A stretch of DNA of 22,680 nt from JAYRGC01 sp041908065 (lineage in GTDB: Bacteria > Pseudomonadota > Alphaproteobacteria > UBA9219), in NCBI GenBank assembly GCA_041908065.1, contig JAYRGC010000044.1, forward strand, positions 1 to 22,680. Reading direction: 5' to 3'. Within the stretch, counting starts at the first letter, position 1. Every line of letters starts with the position of its first letter. A model generated the notes under the pieces. The model had not been told where the DNA came from, searched no databases, and saw only the letters and a program-made list of their open reading frames with translations. Shown here piece by piece: positions 13,350 to 20,444 of the stretch. The position numbers and the translations under genes are program-made.

Positions 13350-15422
13350 TCACTCCCCCGCCAGCGTCAGCCACTCCGTTTCCGACAACACTTTGACCCC
13401 TAATTCGCGGGCGCGGGCGGCTTTGCTTCCGGCATCCTCCCCAACCACCACATAATCGGTTTTGGCCGACACCGAACCCGCCACCACCGCGCCCAAGGCT
13501 TCAGCGCGGGATTTAGCCTCGACGCGGCTTTGCCCCGCCAAAGTTCCGGTGAAAACGACCGTCTTGCCAGACAACGGCGAGGATGCGGAATCTCGCGCCG
13601 CCGCATAATCCTGAACTTTGACTTCCGCCGATAACGCATTGATAACATACAGATTATGCTTTTCGGCGAAGAATTCGGTTATGTCGCCCGCGACCGACGC
13701 TCCTATCTGATCTATGCCTATAAGCTCCGCCCAAGCCGCCCCTTCGCGATCGCCCGCCGCCTCCTGCATGGCATCGCGCCACGCGCCCAAACTGCGGTAA
13801 TGCCGCGCCAACAGCTTGGCAGTCGCCTCCCCCACCTGACGTATGCCCAAAGCGTAAATAAACCTGTCCAGCGAAACGGTTCGCCGCGCCTCTATCGCCG
13901 CCAGCAATTTGGCCGTCGATTTATCCCCCCAGCCATCGCGTTGGCGCAACGCCTCGGCATGACCGGCAAGGCGAAAAATATCGGCGGGGCTACGCAGCAA
14001 TTTGTCCGACCACAGCTCGCGCACCCGCTGTTCGCCCAACCCCTCGATATTGAAAGCCGCTCGGCTGACGAAGTGGCATAGACGTTCCACCGCTTGCGCC
14101 GGACACACCAAGCCGCCTACGCACCGCCAAGCCGCCATGCCTTCCTCGCGCACAGCCAACGACTTGCACTCAGGGCATTCCGCCTTCCAAACAAATGCCC
14201 TAGATTCCGGAGTATGCGTAGCCCTGATTATCTGGGGGATGACGTCTCCTGCCCGTCGCACCTCCACGATGTCCCCTATTCTGATGTCCTTGCGGATGAT
14301 TTCGTCCTCGTTATGCAGCGTAGCGCGGCTGACCACCACGCCGCCCACCGTCACCGGCTCCAGCTCGGCCACCGGAGTAAGCGCACCGGTCCGCCCCACT
14401 TGCACCGTTATAGCGTTAAGCCGCGTCTCGACCGTCTCCGCCGCGAACTTGTGGGCTATAGCCCAACGCGGAGCGCGTCCGACCGCGCCCAGCCGCGCCT
14501 GCAAGGCGCAGTCGTCCAGCTTGTAGACTACCCCGTCAATGTCAAAGTCCAGCCCGTGGCGGCGGGCTTCGATGTCGCGGTAATAGGCCAGCATCTCGCC
14601 CTCGCCATGGCACAGGCGCGACGGCTCGTTCAAGGCGAAACCCCACGCCGCCAAAGCCTCGCGCAAGGCGGTCTGGCTGGGCATCGCGGCGGGAGAGCTT
14701 TCACCCAGCGCGTAGGCGAAAAACGCCAGCGGACGGGACGCCGTCACTGCGGCGTCAAGCTGCCGCACGCTGCCCGCCGCCGCGTTGCGGGGATTGGCGA
14801 AAAGCGGCTCCCCCGCCGCCTCACGCGCCTTGTTCAACGCCATGAAATCGCGGCGGTTAATGTATATCTCCCCCCGCGCTTCCAAATACTCCGGATGCTT
14901 GCCGCCCAGCCTCTTGGGAACGCTGGGGATCGTCATGACGTTGGCGGTTATGTCTTCGCCCGTCACTCCATCGCCGCGAGTGGCCGCCTGCGTCAGACGG
15001 CCGTTTTCATAACGCAACGCGGCGGAAAGCCCGTCTATCTTCGGCTCGGCCATGAAATCCAGCCTATCCCCGTCGCCCAGTTGCAGGAAACGGCGGATGC
15101 GAGAAGTAAATTCAACGACGTCGCCGTCCGAAAAAGCGTTGTTGAGCGACAGCATGGGCGTCTTGTGCGTCACCTTGGAAAAGCCCTGCGCCGGAGCCGC
15201 GCCGACGCGTTTTTCGGGATCGTCGGAGGGAGCAAGATCGGGAAACCGTTCCCGCAAGGCGCGGTAACGCCGCCGCAGCGCGTCGTAATCAGCGTCGGAG
15301 ATCTCCGGCGCGTCTTGGCGATGGTAGAGATCGTCGTGATAAGCGATCTTCCGCGCCAGATCGGCCATTTCCGCCGCCGCTTCGAGCGGAGTTATGTTTT
15401 CATCCTGATTTTTCTTCTTCAT
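13350..15422 (-). CDS. ligA: NAD-dependent DNA ligase LigA
   Basis: LigA seals nicks in replication and repair using NAD+. The 690-residue protein has the Ia domain (HDDLYHRQD, about 29-37), the adenylation domain with the nucleophile K128 in KIDG, and the OB-fold (VGRTGALTPVAELEPV). A four-cysteine zinc finger follows (CPEC, then RCVGG-LVC). The helix-hairpin-helix region holds FNIEGLGEQRV and ALGIRQVGEATA, and a C-terminal BRCT domain is present (GKTVVFTGTLAG to the end). All domains are intact and the length is usual. The ATG at 15422 has GAGG 6 bases upstream. A longer open frame to 15488 runs into an inverted repeat and is not believed. In many Alphaproteobacteria ligA follows recN; here it is separate and appears to be monocistronic. 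Confidence 0.97.
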   Translation of the reverse strand: MKKKNQDENITPLEAAAEMADLARKIAYHDDLYHRQDAPEISDADYDALRRRYRALRERFPDLAPSDDPEKRVGAAPAQGFSKVTHKTPMLSLNNAFSDGDVVEFTSRIRRFLQLGDGDRLDFMAEPKIDGLSAALRYENGRLTQAATRGDGVTGEDITANVMTIPSVPKRLGGKHPEYLEARGEIYINRRDFMALNKAREAAGEPLFANPRNAAAGSVRQLDAAVTASRPLAFFAYALGESSPAAMPSQTALREALAAWGFALNEPSRLCHGEGEMLAYYRDIEARRHGLDFDIDGVVYKLDDCALQARLGAVGRAPRWAIAHKFAAETVETRLNAITVQVGRTGALTPVAELEPVTVGGVVVSRATLHNEDEIIRKDIRIGDIVEVRRAGDVIPQIIRATHTPESRAFVWKAECPECKSLAVREEGMAAWRCVGGLVCPAQAVERLCHFVSRAAFNIEGLGEQRVRELWSDKLLRSPADIFRLAGHAEALRQRDGWGDKSTAKLLAAIEARRTVSLDRFIYALGIRQVGEATAKLLARHYRSLGAWRDAMQEAAGDREGAAWAELIGIDQIGASVAGDITEFFAEKHNLYVINALSAEVKVQDYAAARDSASSPLSGKTVVFTGTLAGQSRVEAKSRAEALGAVVAGSVSAKTDYVVVGEDAGSKAARARELGVKVLSETEWLTLAGE

Positions 15423-15453
15423 CCCGTCCTCGCCGCCGAACCTAACCTTTGCC

Positions 15454-15561
15454 GCGCAAGTTCCCTTCGACAAGCTCAGGGAACACAAACTATCAGGTTT
15501 GCGGATATATCAGCAATCCTAGAAGTCGGCGTTCCCTGAGCCCGTCGAAGGGAACTTGCGC
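15454..15561. repeat. 31-bp inverted repeat upstream of ligA
   Basis: The arms 15454-15484 and 15531-15561 are complementary over 31 bases with two mismatches (AA against GG in the middle), separated by 46 bases. The core CCCTTCGACAAGCTCAGGG belongs to a repeat type seen in many proteobacterial genomes. It lies 32 bases before the ligA start and would form a long hairpin in a ligA leader if transcription began upstream. It is unrelated in sequence to the R1-R6 family. Confidence 0.85.
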
Positions 15562-15575
15562 GATAAAAGCTCGGC

Positions 15576-15679
15576 GGTTCTTACGCAAAACGGGTGGGTA
15601 ATTCGGCCGCGAATAGCAGCAGCAAGCGCAGTCATTGCGCCTTTTGGAAGACAATACTCACTCGCTTTGCATGAGATAT
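15576..15679. repeat. Collapsed copy (R5) of the palindromic mobile repeat
   Basis: GGTTCTTACGCAAAACGGGT (15576-15595, continuing GGGTAATT) is a good left terminus of the family. CTCGCTTTGCATGAG (15661-15675) is a worn right terminus. Only one short piece of the inner arm remains (GTCATTGCGC, 15631-15640), so the inner palindrome has been lost. Its right part resembles that of R1. Confidence 0.7.
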
Positions 15680-15704
15680 GGCTGTAAATCCTTTGGAAGG
15701 CTCT

Positions 15705-15737
15705 ACTCGCTGCGGTAATCTGGGGCTTCGGCGGCTA
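15705..15737 (-). repeat. Second copy of the guaB 3' end (att-like direct repeat)
   Basis: These 33 bases match 16522-16554, the last codons of guaB, at 30 positions and in the same orientation. Read on the minus strand the copy still encodes AAEAPDYRSE followed by TAG, against TAEAPNYRSE and TGA in the real gene. The similarity stops abruptly on both sides. The two copies bracket the gene at 15783-16370. A displaced gene end at the far side of an insert is what site-specific integration into a gene's 3' end leaves behind. Confidence 0.7.
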
Positions 15738-15782
15738 ACAACCCTGATTAAACCCTGATAGAGTCATCTCCGTTTGTTGGCA

Positions 15783-16370
15783 TCACAACGCCGGTCCTTG
15801 CGACGCGTAACGACCGGCTACAGGCTTGGGGGTATAAGAAGGCAAAGCTTCGGTAATTGAGTTAATTTTCCCGATCCCCCACTTCTTCAGAGCCTGCCTC
15901 CAGCCCCCATCATCATTTTCATGAAAATTCCATGCTGTTTTTAACCCGTCCAGGACACCCTTTGGCCCACCACATATTCCCATAGCCGTAAACACAAGCA
16001 GAGAAGCAACCGCATTCCAACCAATGCCGCCAGTTAGCATCCCAATTGCGTTTGGCGGCGTGAAGACAGCCATCATCACGTGCCAACTATTAACGCGTCT
16101 CTCTTCTCGTCCTCCAGTCAAGCTAAATCCGTCATTGAATGAATGTCTTACACCCCAAGCGAGTGGCCGACAAACTTCCCTCGCGTTCGCTACGACCCAC
16201 GCGCCGCAGTTAAAAACCCCTGCAACCCCGCCAGTAAATGCGCTATAACCTACCCATGCCGCAAGACCGGCATAGAGCAATGTATCCCTGTTTTCGTAGA
16301 AGGGTCGCACAAGGGGATGGCAGGATAATTCCTTCGCCGCCCAATACATTCCTTCAATATGTCTTTCCAT
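15783..16370 (-). CDS. Hypothetical membrane protein, unknown function
   Basis: Not recognised. The 195-residue product has two hydrophobic regions, about 30-62 (LLYAGLAAWVGYSAF, then VAGVFNCGAWVV) and 97-135 (MMAVFTPPNAIGMLTGG, then NAVASLLVFTAMGICGG). Each is rich in glycine and long enough for one or two membrane helices. The N-terminus (MERHIEGMYWAAKELSCHPL) and the tryptophan-rich tail are soluble; there are four cysteines in or near the membrane. It has no cleavable signal peptide. The start is well supported: GGGAGG sits 8 bases before the ATG at 16370. The gene lies between duplicated guaB ends and codes on the guaB strand, but has a candidate promoter of its own. Codon choice is mixed, less GC-rich than in guaB, in keeping with acquired DNA. 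Holin-like or channel-like roles are possible but unsupported. Confidence 0.7.
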   Translation of the reverse strand: MERHIEGMYWAAKELSCHPLVRPFYENRDTLLYAGLAAWVGYSAFTGGVAGVFNCGAWVVANAREVCRPLAWGVRHSFNDGFSLTGGREERRVNSWHVMMAVFTPPNAIGMLTGGIGWNAVASLLVFTAMGICGGPKGVLDGLKTAWNFHENDDGGWRQALKKWGIGKINSITEALPSYTPKPVAGRYASQGPAL

Positions 16371-16418
16371 TATTAGACCTCCCTTAAAACAATCACGTCT
16401 AAGCGAAACCTTACAAGT

Positions 16419-16447
16419 AGAATAATATATGGACAGCCATACGCCAA
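16419..16447 (-). promoter_or_regulatory. Candidate promoter of the hypothetical membrane protein gene
   Basis: On the minus strand TTGGCG (16447-16442) and TATTCT (16424-16419) are separated by 17 bases, placing the start about 41 bases before the ATG. A 12-base perfect palindrome CAAAATATTTTG lies just upstream (16467-16478) and could be an operator or part of the guaB transcript end. The whole 16371-16519 gap is AT-rich. Confidence 0.35.
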
Positions 16448-16519
16448 ATAATTAATCAATGCTGATCAAAATATTTTGTTTGACCCAATTATGCATTTAT
16501 TGACTCTCATGCAGTCATG

Positions 16520-17983
16520 TCACTCGCTGCGGTAATTCGGGGCTTCGGCGGTTATTTGTACGTCATGGACGTGGCTTTCGCGCAATCCGGCTCCGGTTAT
16601 GCGGACGAAGTCGGCCTTTTCCTGCAGATCGGCGATGGTGGCCGATCCGGTGTATCCCATCGCCGCCCGCAAACCGCCCACCATCTGGTGGATGACTTCC
16701 GCCACCCCCCCTTTGTGCGGCACGCGCCCTTCCACGCCTTCGGGAACCAGCTTGCCCGGGTTCACGTCCGCGCTTTGGAAATACCGGTCCGCCGATCCGC
16801 TGGCCATCGCCCCCACGCTGCCCATGCCGCGATAGGCCTTATAGGAACGGCCTTGATAAAGGATAACATCGCCCGGGGCTTCGTCGGTTCCGGCGAACAT
16901 GGAGCCCAGCATGACGCAATCCGCCCCCGCCGCTATCGCCTTGGCGATCTCCCCCGAATACTTGATGCCGCCGTCGGCTATCACCGGCACTCCCGCCTTC
17001 CTGCACGATTCCGCCACGTCCATGATGGCCGTCAACTGCGGCACGCCCACGCCCGACACCATGCGCGTGGTGCAAATGGATCCCGGGCCGATGCCGACTT
17101 TTATCGCGTCGGCTCCGGCGTCTATCAAAGCCAACGCCCCGTCGAAAGTCGCGATGTTCCCCGCCACCACCTGCGCCTTGGAGGACAATTTCTTCACGCG
17201 AGCGACCTGTTCTAAAACCCGCGAGGAATGCCCGTGGGCAGTGTCCACCACCACCACGTCCACGCCTGCGGCCACCAAGGCCTCGGCGCGGGCAAGGCCG
17301 TCGCTGCCGGTTCCGGTGGCGGCTGCGACGCGCAGCCTGCCCTTTTCGTCCTTGCAGGCGTGGGGATGCAGCCGCGCTTTTTCGATGTCCTTGACCGTCA
17401 AAAGGCCGGTGCAGCGATAGCCGTCGTCGACCACCAAAAGTTTTTCGATGCGATGCTTGTGCAACAGCTGCTTGGCCTCGGCGCGATCCACCGTCTCGCG
17501 CACCGTCACCAGATTTTCGCGGGTCATAAGTTCGGATACCGGCTGCTGCATGTTGCTGGCGAAGCGCACGTCGCGGTTGGTCAGAATGCCGACCAGCTTG
17601 CCCGAGGGTTGCTCGACCACCGGAATGCCCGAGATGCTGAAATCGGCCATCAGGCGCAACGCGCTGGCCAAGGGCGCGTCGGGGGTGATGGTTATGGGGT
17701 TGATGACCATGCCGGTTTCAAACCGCTTGACCTTGCGAACCTCCTCCGCCTGCTCTTCTATCTTCAGGTTGCGATGCAGGACGCCTATGCCGCCGGCCTG
17801 CGCCATGGCGATGGCCATGCGGCTTTCGGTTACGGTGTCCATAGCGGCGGAAACCAGCGGCACGCCTAGGCTTATGGAGCGGGTGAACTTGGTTTTGGTG
17901 CTTACGTCGGAGGGAAGCACGGAAGACGCCGCCGGAACCAAAAGCACGTCGTCGAAAGTCAAAGCCTCGCGAAACTGCGCCAT
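16520..17983 (-). CDS. guaB: IMP dehydrogenase
   Basis: Oxidises IMP to XMP with NAD+, the first committed step to guanine nucleotides, in the cytoplasm. The 487-residue protein has the TIM-barrel catalytic domain split by a pair of CBS domains at about 95-205. The catalytic cysteine is C304 in GPGSICTTRMVSG, and the mobile flap carries YRGMGSVGAM (384-393). The start LTFDDVLLVPAASSVLP is classic for the family. The ATG at 17983 has AGGGGG 7 bases upstream; a longer open frame to 18013 reaches the promoter and is not used. It diverges from the tRNA-Leu/guaA unit, so the two steps to GMP are encoded back to back. The last codons are repeated at 15705-15737. Confidence 0.98.
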   Translation of the reverse strand: MAQFREALTFDDVLLVPAASSVLPSDVSTKTKFTRSISLGVPLVSAAMDTVTESRMAIAMAQAGGIGVLHRNLKIEEQAEEVRKVKRFETGMVINPITITPDAPLASALRLMADFSISGIPVVEQPSGKLVGILTNRDVRFASNMQQPVSELMTRENLVTVRETVDRAEAKQLLHKHRIEKLLVVDDGYRCTGLLTVKDIEKARLHPHACKDEKGRLRVAAATGTGSDGLARAEALVAAGVDVVVVDTAHGHSSRVLEQVARVKKLSSKAQVVAGNIATFDGALALIDAGADAIKVGIGPGSICTTRMVSGVGVPQLTAIMDVAESCRKAGVPVIADGGIKYSGEIAKAIAAGADCVMLGSMFAGTDEAPGDVILYQGRSYKAYRGMGSVGAMASGSADRYFQSADVNPGKLVPEGVEGRVPHKGGVAEVIHQMVGGLRAAMGYTGSATIADLQEKADFVRITGAGLRESHVHDVQITAEAPNYRSE

Positions 17984-18024
17984 CGTAGCACCCCCTGCAC
18001 AAGAAAAAACCAAGATGGCGGGTA

Positions 18025-18053
18025 TCTATACCCCAGCGCGGCGCGGGATGCAA
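18025..18053 (-). promoter_or_regulatory. Candidate guaB promoter
   Basis: On the minus strand TTGCAT (18053-18048) and TATAGA (18030-18025) have a 17-base spacer, giving a leader of about 35 bases. No PurR-like operator was recognised. The similar-strength plus-strand candidate for the tRNA begins less than 20 bases away, so both directions could share control. Confidence 0.4.
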
Positions 18054-18071
18054 TTTCGCCTAATTTCCCTG

Positions 18072-18101
18072 TTGTTCGCGTCTTGCAAATGCGGCTAAAC
18101 T
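18072..18101 (+). promoter_or_regulatory. Candidate promoter of the tRNA-Leu/guaA unit
   Basis: TTGTTC (18072-18077) and TAAACT (18096-18101), with an 18-base spacer, would start transcription near 18108, about 28 bases before the tRNA. The match is moderate (three or four of six bases per box). Confidence 0.3.
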
Positions 18102-18135
18102 CGCGCCGTTCTCCGCCTGACTTGAGGGCGGGATT

Positions 18136-18222
18136 GCGGGCATGGCGGAACTGGTAGACGCATCGGACTTAAAATCCGAAGCTGGCAACAGCGTGCCGGT
18201 TCAATTCCGGCTGCCCGCACCA
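18136..18222 (+). tRNA. tRNA-Leu (anticodon UAA)
   Basis: The acceptor arms GCGGGCA (18136-18142) and TGCCCGC (18212-18218) pair fully. A73 and an encoded CCA (18220-18222) follow. The anticodon stem TCGGA/TCCGA encloses the loop CTTAAAA, with anticodon TAA at 18170-18172. A long variable arm (GCTGGCAACAGC) marks a class II tRNA, and the T arm has GCCGGTTCAATTCCGGC. It reads UUA codons. It ends 22 bases before the guaA start, with no room for a separate promoter between them. Confidence 0.97.
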
Positions 18223-18244
18223 TAGCGCAAAACGCAGGGGCTTC

Positions 18245-19789
18245 ATGGATAAGATACTCATTCTCGATTTCGGTTCCCAAGTCACGCAGCTGATCGCGCG
18301 AAGGGTGCGCGAAGCCGGAGCCTACTGCGAGATACACCCCTATAGCCGTTCGGACGAGCAAATCCGCGCCTTCGCCCCCAAGGGCATCATCCTGTCCGGC
18401 GGGCCGGCCTCGACCACCGAGGCCGGAAGCCCGCGCGCGCCGGAAATAGTGTGGAAGCTCGGCGTTCCCGTCCTCGCCATCTGCTATGGCCAGCAAACCA
18501 TGTGCATGCAGCTCGGCGGCATGGTGGAAAGCGGCCATCACCGCGAATTTGGCCGCGCCGACATCTCCATAATGGGCGACTGCGACTTGCTGGCGGGACT
18601 GTGGCCGCAAGGCTCGCGCCAACAAGTGTGGATGAGCCACGGCGACCGCGTCACGAAAATCCCAGCCGGATTCCGCGTCGTGGCGGCCAGCGAAGGCGCG
18701 CCTTTCGCACTGATAGCCGACGACGCGCGGCGTTTCTACGCCACGCAATTCCATCCCGAAGTCGTCCATACCCCCGACGGGGCAAAACTTATCTCGGCAT
18801 TCGTCCACAAAATATGCGGCCTTGGCGGCGATTGGAGCATGAAGGCGTTTCGCGCCGCTGAAATCGCCAAGATCCGCGCCCAAGTCGGCAACGGCAAGGT
18901 CATCTGCGGACTGTCCGGCGGTGTAGACAGCTCGGTCGCCGCCGTCCTTATCCACGAAGCCATCGGCGACAACCTGACCTGCATATTCGTCGATACCGGA
19001 CTGATGCGCGAGGGCGAAGCCGCCGAGGTGGCCGAGATGTTCCGCGCCCATTACCGCATCAATCTGGTGGCGGTGGACGCGGGCGAAAAATTCCTGTCGG
19101 CTCTGGCGGGCGTGACGGATCCCGAACAAAAGCGCAAGACCATCGGCAGGCTGTTCATCGAAGTGTTCGAGGCCGAGGCCAAGAAAATCGGCGGCGCGGA
19201 GTTTCTGGCGCAAGGCACGCTTTACCCCGACGTGATCGAAAGCGTGTCGTTCACGGGCGGCCCCAGCGTCACCATCAAATCCCACCACAACGTGGGCGGT
19301 TTGCCGGAACGCATGAACCTAAAGCTGGTCGAGCCCTTGCGCGAATTGTTCAAGGACGAAGTGCGCGCCTTGGGACGCGAACTGGGTTTGCCGGACAACT
19401 TCGTAGGCCGCCACCCCTTCCCCGGCCCCGGCCTCGCTATACGCGTTCTGGGAGAAATAACTCCCGAACGGTTGGCCATATTGCGCCGCGCCGACGCTGT
19501 TTATCTTGACGAAATACGCAAAGCTGGACTTTACGGAGAAATCTGGCAGGCTTTCGCGGTGCTGCTTCCGGTGCGAACGGTGGGCGTGATGGGCGACGGA
19601 CGCTCCTACGACAACGTTCTCGCGCTGCGGGCGGTGACTTCGGTGGATGGCATGACCGCCGATTTTTGGCCTTTCGACCATGCCTTTTTGTCGCGGGCGT
19701 CCACCCGCATCATCAACGAAGTTCGAGGCATCAATCGGGTGGTCTACGACGTGACCAGCAAGCCCCCGGGAACCATAGAGTGGGAATAG
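18245..19789 (+). CDS. guaA: GMP synthase (glutamine-hydrolysing)
   Basis: Aminates XMP to GMP with glutamine and ATP. The 514-residue protein has the class I amidotransferase domain first: ILDFGSQ, the oxyanion motif LSGGPAS, the nucleophile C80 in AICYGQQ, and H170/E172 in QFHPEV. The ATP-pyrophosphatase domain follows, with P-loop SGGVDSS (224-230), and then the dimerisation domain ending in GTIEWE, the family's standard C-terminus. AGGGG sits 4 bases before the ATG. The mRNA probably begins upstream of the tRNA-Leu gene, so its 5' end would be made by tRNA processing. The stop codon abuts the next start directly. The long minus-strand frame opposite this gene is a shadow. Confidence 0.98.
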   Translation: MDKILILDFGSQVTQLIARRVREAGAYCEIHPYSRSDEQIRAFAPKGIILSGGPASTTEAGSPRAPEIVWKLGVPVLAICYGQQTMCMQLGGMVESGHHREFGRADISIMGDCDLLAGLWPQGSRQQVWMSHGDRVTKIPAGFRVVAASEGAPFALIADDARRFYATQFHPEVVHTPDGAKLISAFVHKICGLGGDWSMKAFRAAEIAKIRAQVGNGKVICGLSGGVDSSVAAVLIHEAIGDNLTCIFVDTGLMREGEAAEVAEMFRAHYRINLVAVDAGEKFLSALAGVTDPEQKRKTIGRLFIEVFEAEAKKIGGAEFLAQGTLYPDVIESVSFTGGPSVTIKSHHNVGGLPERMNLKLVEPLRELFKDEVRALGRELGLPDNFVGRHPFPGPGLAIRVLGEITPERLAILRRADAVYLDEIRKAGLYGEIWQAFAVLLPVRTVGVMGDGRSYDNVLALRAVTSVDGMTADFWPFDHAFLSRASTRIINEVRGINRVVYDVTSKPPGTIEWE

Positions 19790-20344
19790 ATGGCCCAAAA
19801 GACCTGCAAGTCTATTCTTCTTAGCGGCGCGTTTACGGCGATTTTTTTGACCGTCGTCGCCGCTTTTCATCCCGCCGCCGCCGCGCCGCGTTGCTATACG
19901 TCCGAACAAACCGCCGCCGAGAATCTCTTGCGCCTTCATTCCCAACTTATGGTTATAACCGTAACCTGCCGTCGCGGCTCCGGCGGCGAGGATCTGTCGT
20001 CCGCGTATTCCTATTTCACCAGAAAAAACATCGGTTCCATAAAAACCGCCGAAAAAACCATGTCCGATTATTACCGCGCCTCGTCCGGCGGCGACGGAGT
20101 GTCCGAATTGGACAAATTGCGGACTATCTTGGCCAACGAATTCGGCCAGCAAGTGGCCAGCGTCTCGGCTCCCGTCTTCTGCTCCCGCTACGCCGACGCT
20201 GTTCTATCGCTGCGCGACGCCTCTCCCGTTATGGTTAACGACGAAATAGGCCGCATATCCCTGTCCCACCCCCCTTACGCTCCGCCCTGTTCCGCTAAAA
20301 CTCCCGTAAAAACCGCCGATGCGCCGCGCCGCGCAACTAAATAA
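19790..20344 (+). CDS. Secreted protein of unknown function, coupled to guaA
   Basis: A 184-residue precursor. Residues 1-32 form a signal peptide (basic start, hydrophobic ILLSGAFTAIFLTVVAAF, cleavage predicted after A-A-A at 30-32). The mature part is small and helical, with four cysteines (C35, C60, C131, C167) that could form two disulfides in the periplasm, and a basic proline-rich tail. There is no known domain. The stretch around LLRLHSQLMVITVTC looks like a conserved core. The ATG follows the guaA TAG without a single base between, so translation is almost certainly coupled to GMP synthase. That is curious for an exported protein with no evident link to purines. My impression that related proteins follow guaA in other Alphaproteobacteria is from memory and unverified. 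Confidence 0.82.
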   Translation: MAQKTCKSILLSGAFTAIFLTVVAAFHPAAAAPRCYTSEQTAAENLLRLHSQLMVITVTCRRGSGGEDLSSAYSYFTRKNIGSIKTAEKTMSDYYRASSGGDGVSELDKLRTILANEFGQQVASVSAPVFCSRYADAVLSLRDASPVMVNDEIGRISLSHPPYAPPCSAKTPVKTADAPRRATK

Positions 20345-20433
20345 GAAACGCTTTTACTTTCGTTATATTCGAGATACCATGCCGGATTATCGTCAATCGG
20401 AACGCAACGTTACGCCGTGACAGCTGAAATAGC

Positions 20434-20439
20434 AGGAGG
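20434..20439 (+). promoter_or_regulatory. Ribosome binding site fixing the dxs TTG start
   Basis: A perfect AGGAGG lies 5 bases before the TTG at 20445. No other in-frame start upstream of the conserved region has a comparable site, so it decides for the rare start codon. The 100-base gap before dxs has only a weak TATATT (20364-20369) as a possible -10. Confidence 0.75.
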
Positions 20440-20444
20440 ACGGG

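Larger units (their letters stand above)
15705..16554. mobile_element. Possible mini-island bounded by guaB 3'-end direct repeats
   Basis: The 817-base unit between the equivalent points of the two guaB-end copies holds one gene of unknown function (15783-16370) with its own promoter and AT-rich flanks, unlike the GC-rich surroundings. No integrase or transposase is present. It may be the remnant of a larger island, a cassette mobilised by an enzyme elsewhere, or the product of an unequal duplication. The call rests on the direct repeats and the compositional contrast only. Confidence 0.4.

Noticed and set aside
15423..15488. A longer LigA with 22 extra N-terminal residues
   Set aside because: The extension is translated from one arm of an inverted repeat and the downstream ATG has a good ribosome site and the family start.
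14094..15539. A 481-codon plus-strand frame opposite ligA
   Set aside because: It runs through the ligA start and the 31-bp inverted repeat and has no recognisable domain; all LigA motifs are on the other strand.
18095..19288. A 397-codon open frame on the minus strand opposite guaA
   Set aside because: It lies wholly over guaA and the tRNA, has no family motif, and arises from GC-rich codon bias of the real gene.
19740..19789. The guaA 3' end as an island insertion site
   Set aside because: No second copy of the guaA end was seen in the window and the next gene abuts it directly with no integrase.
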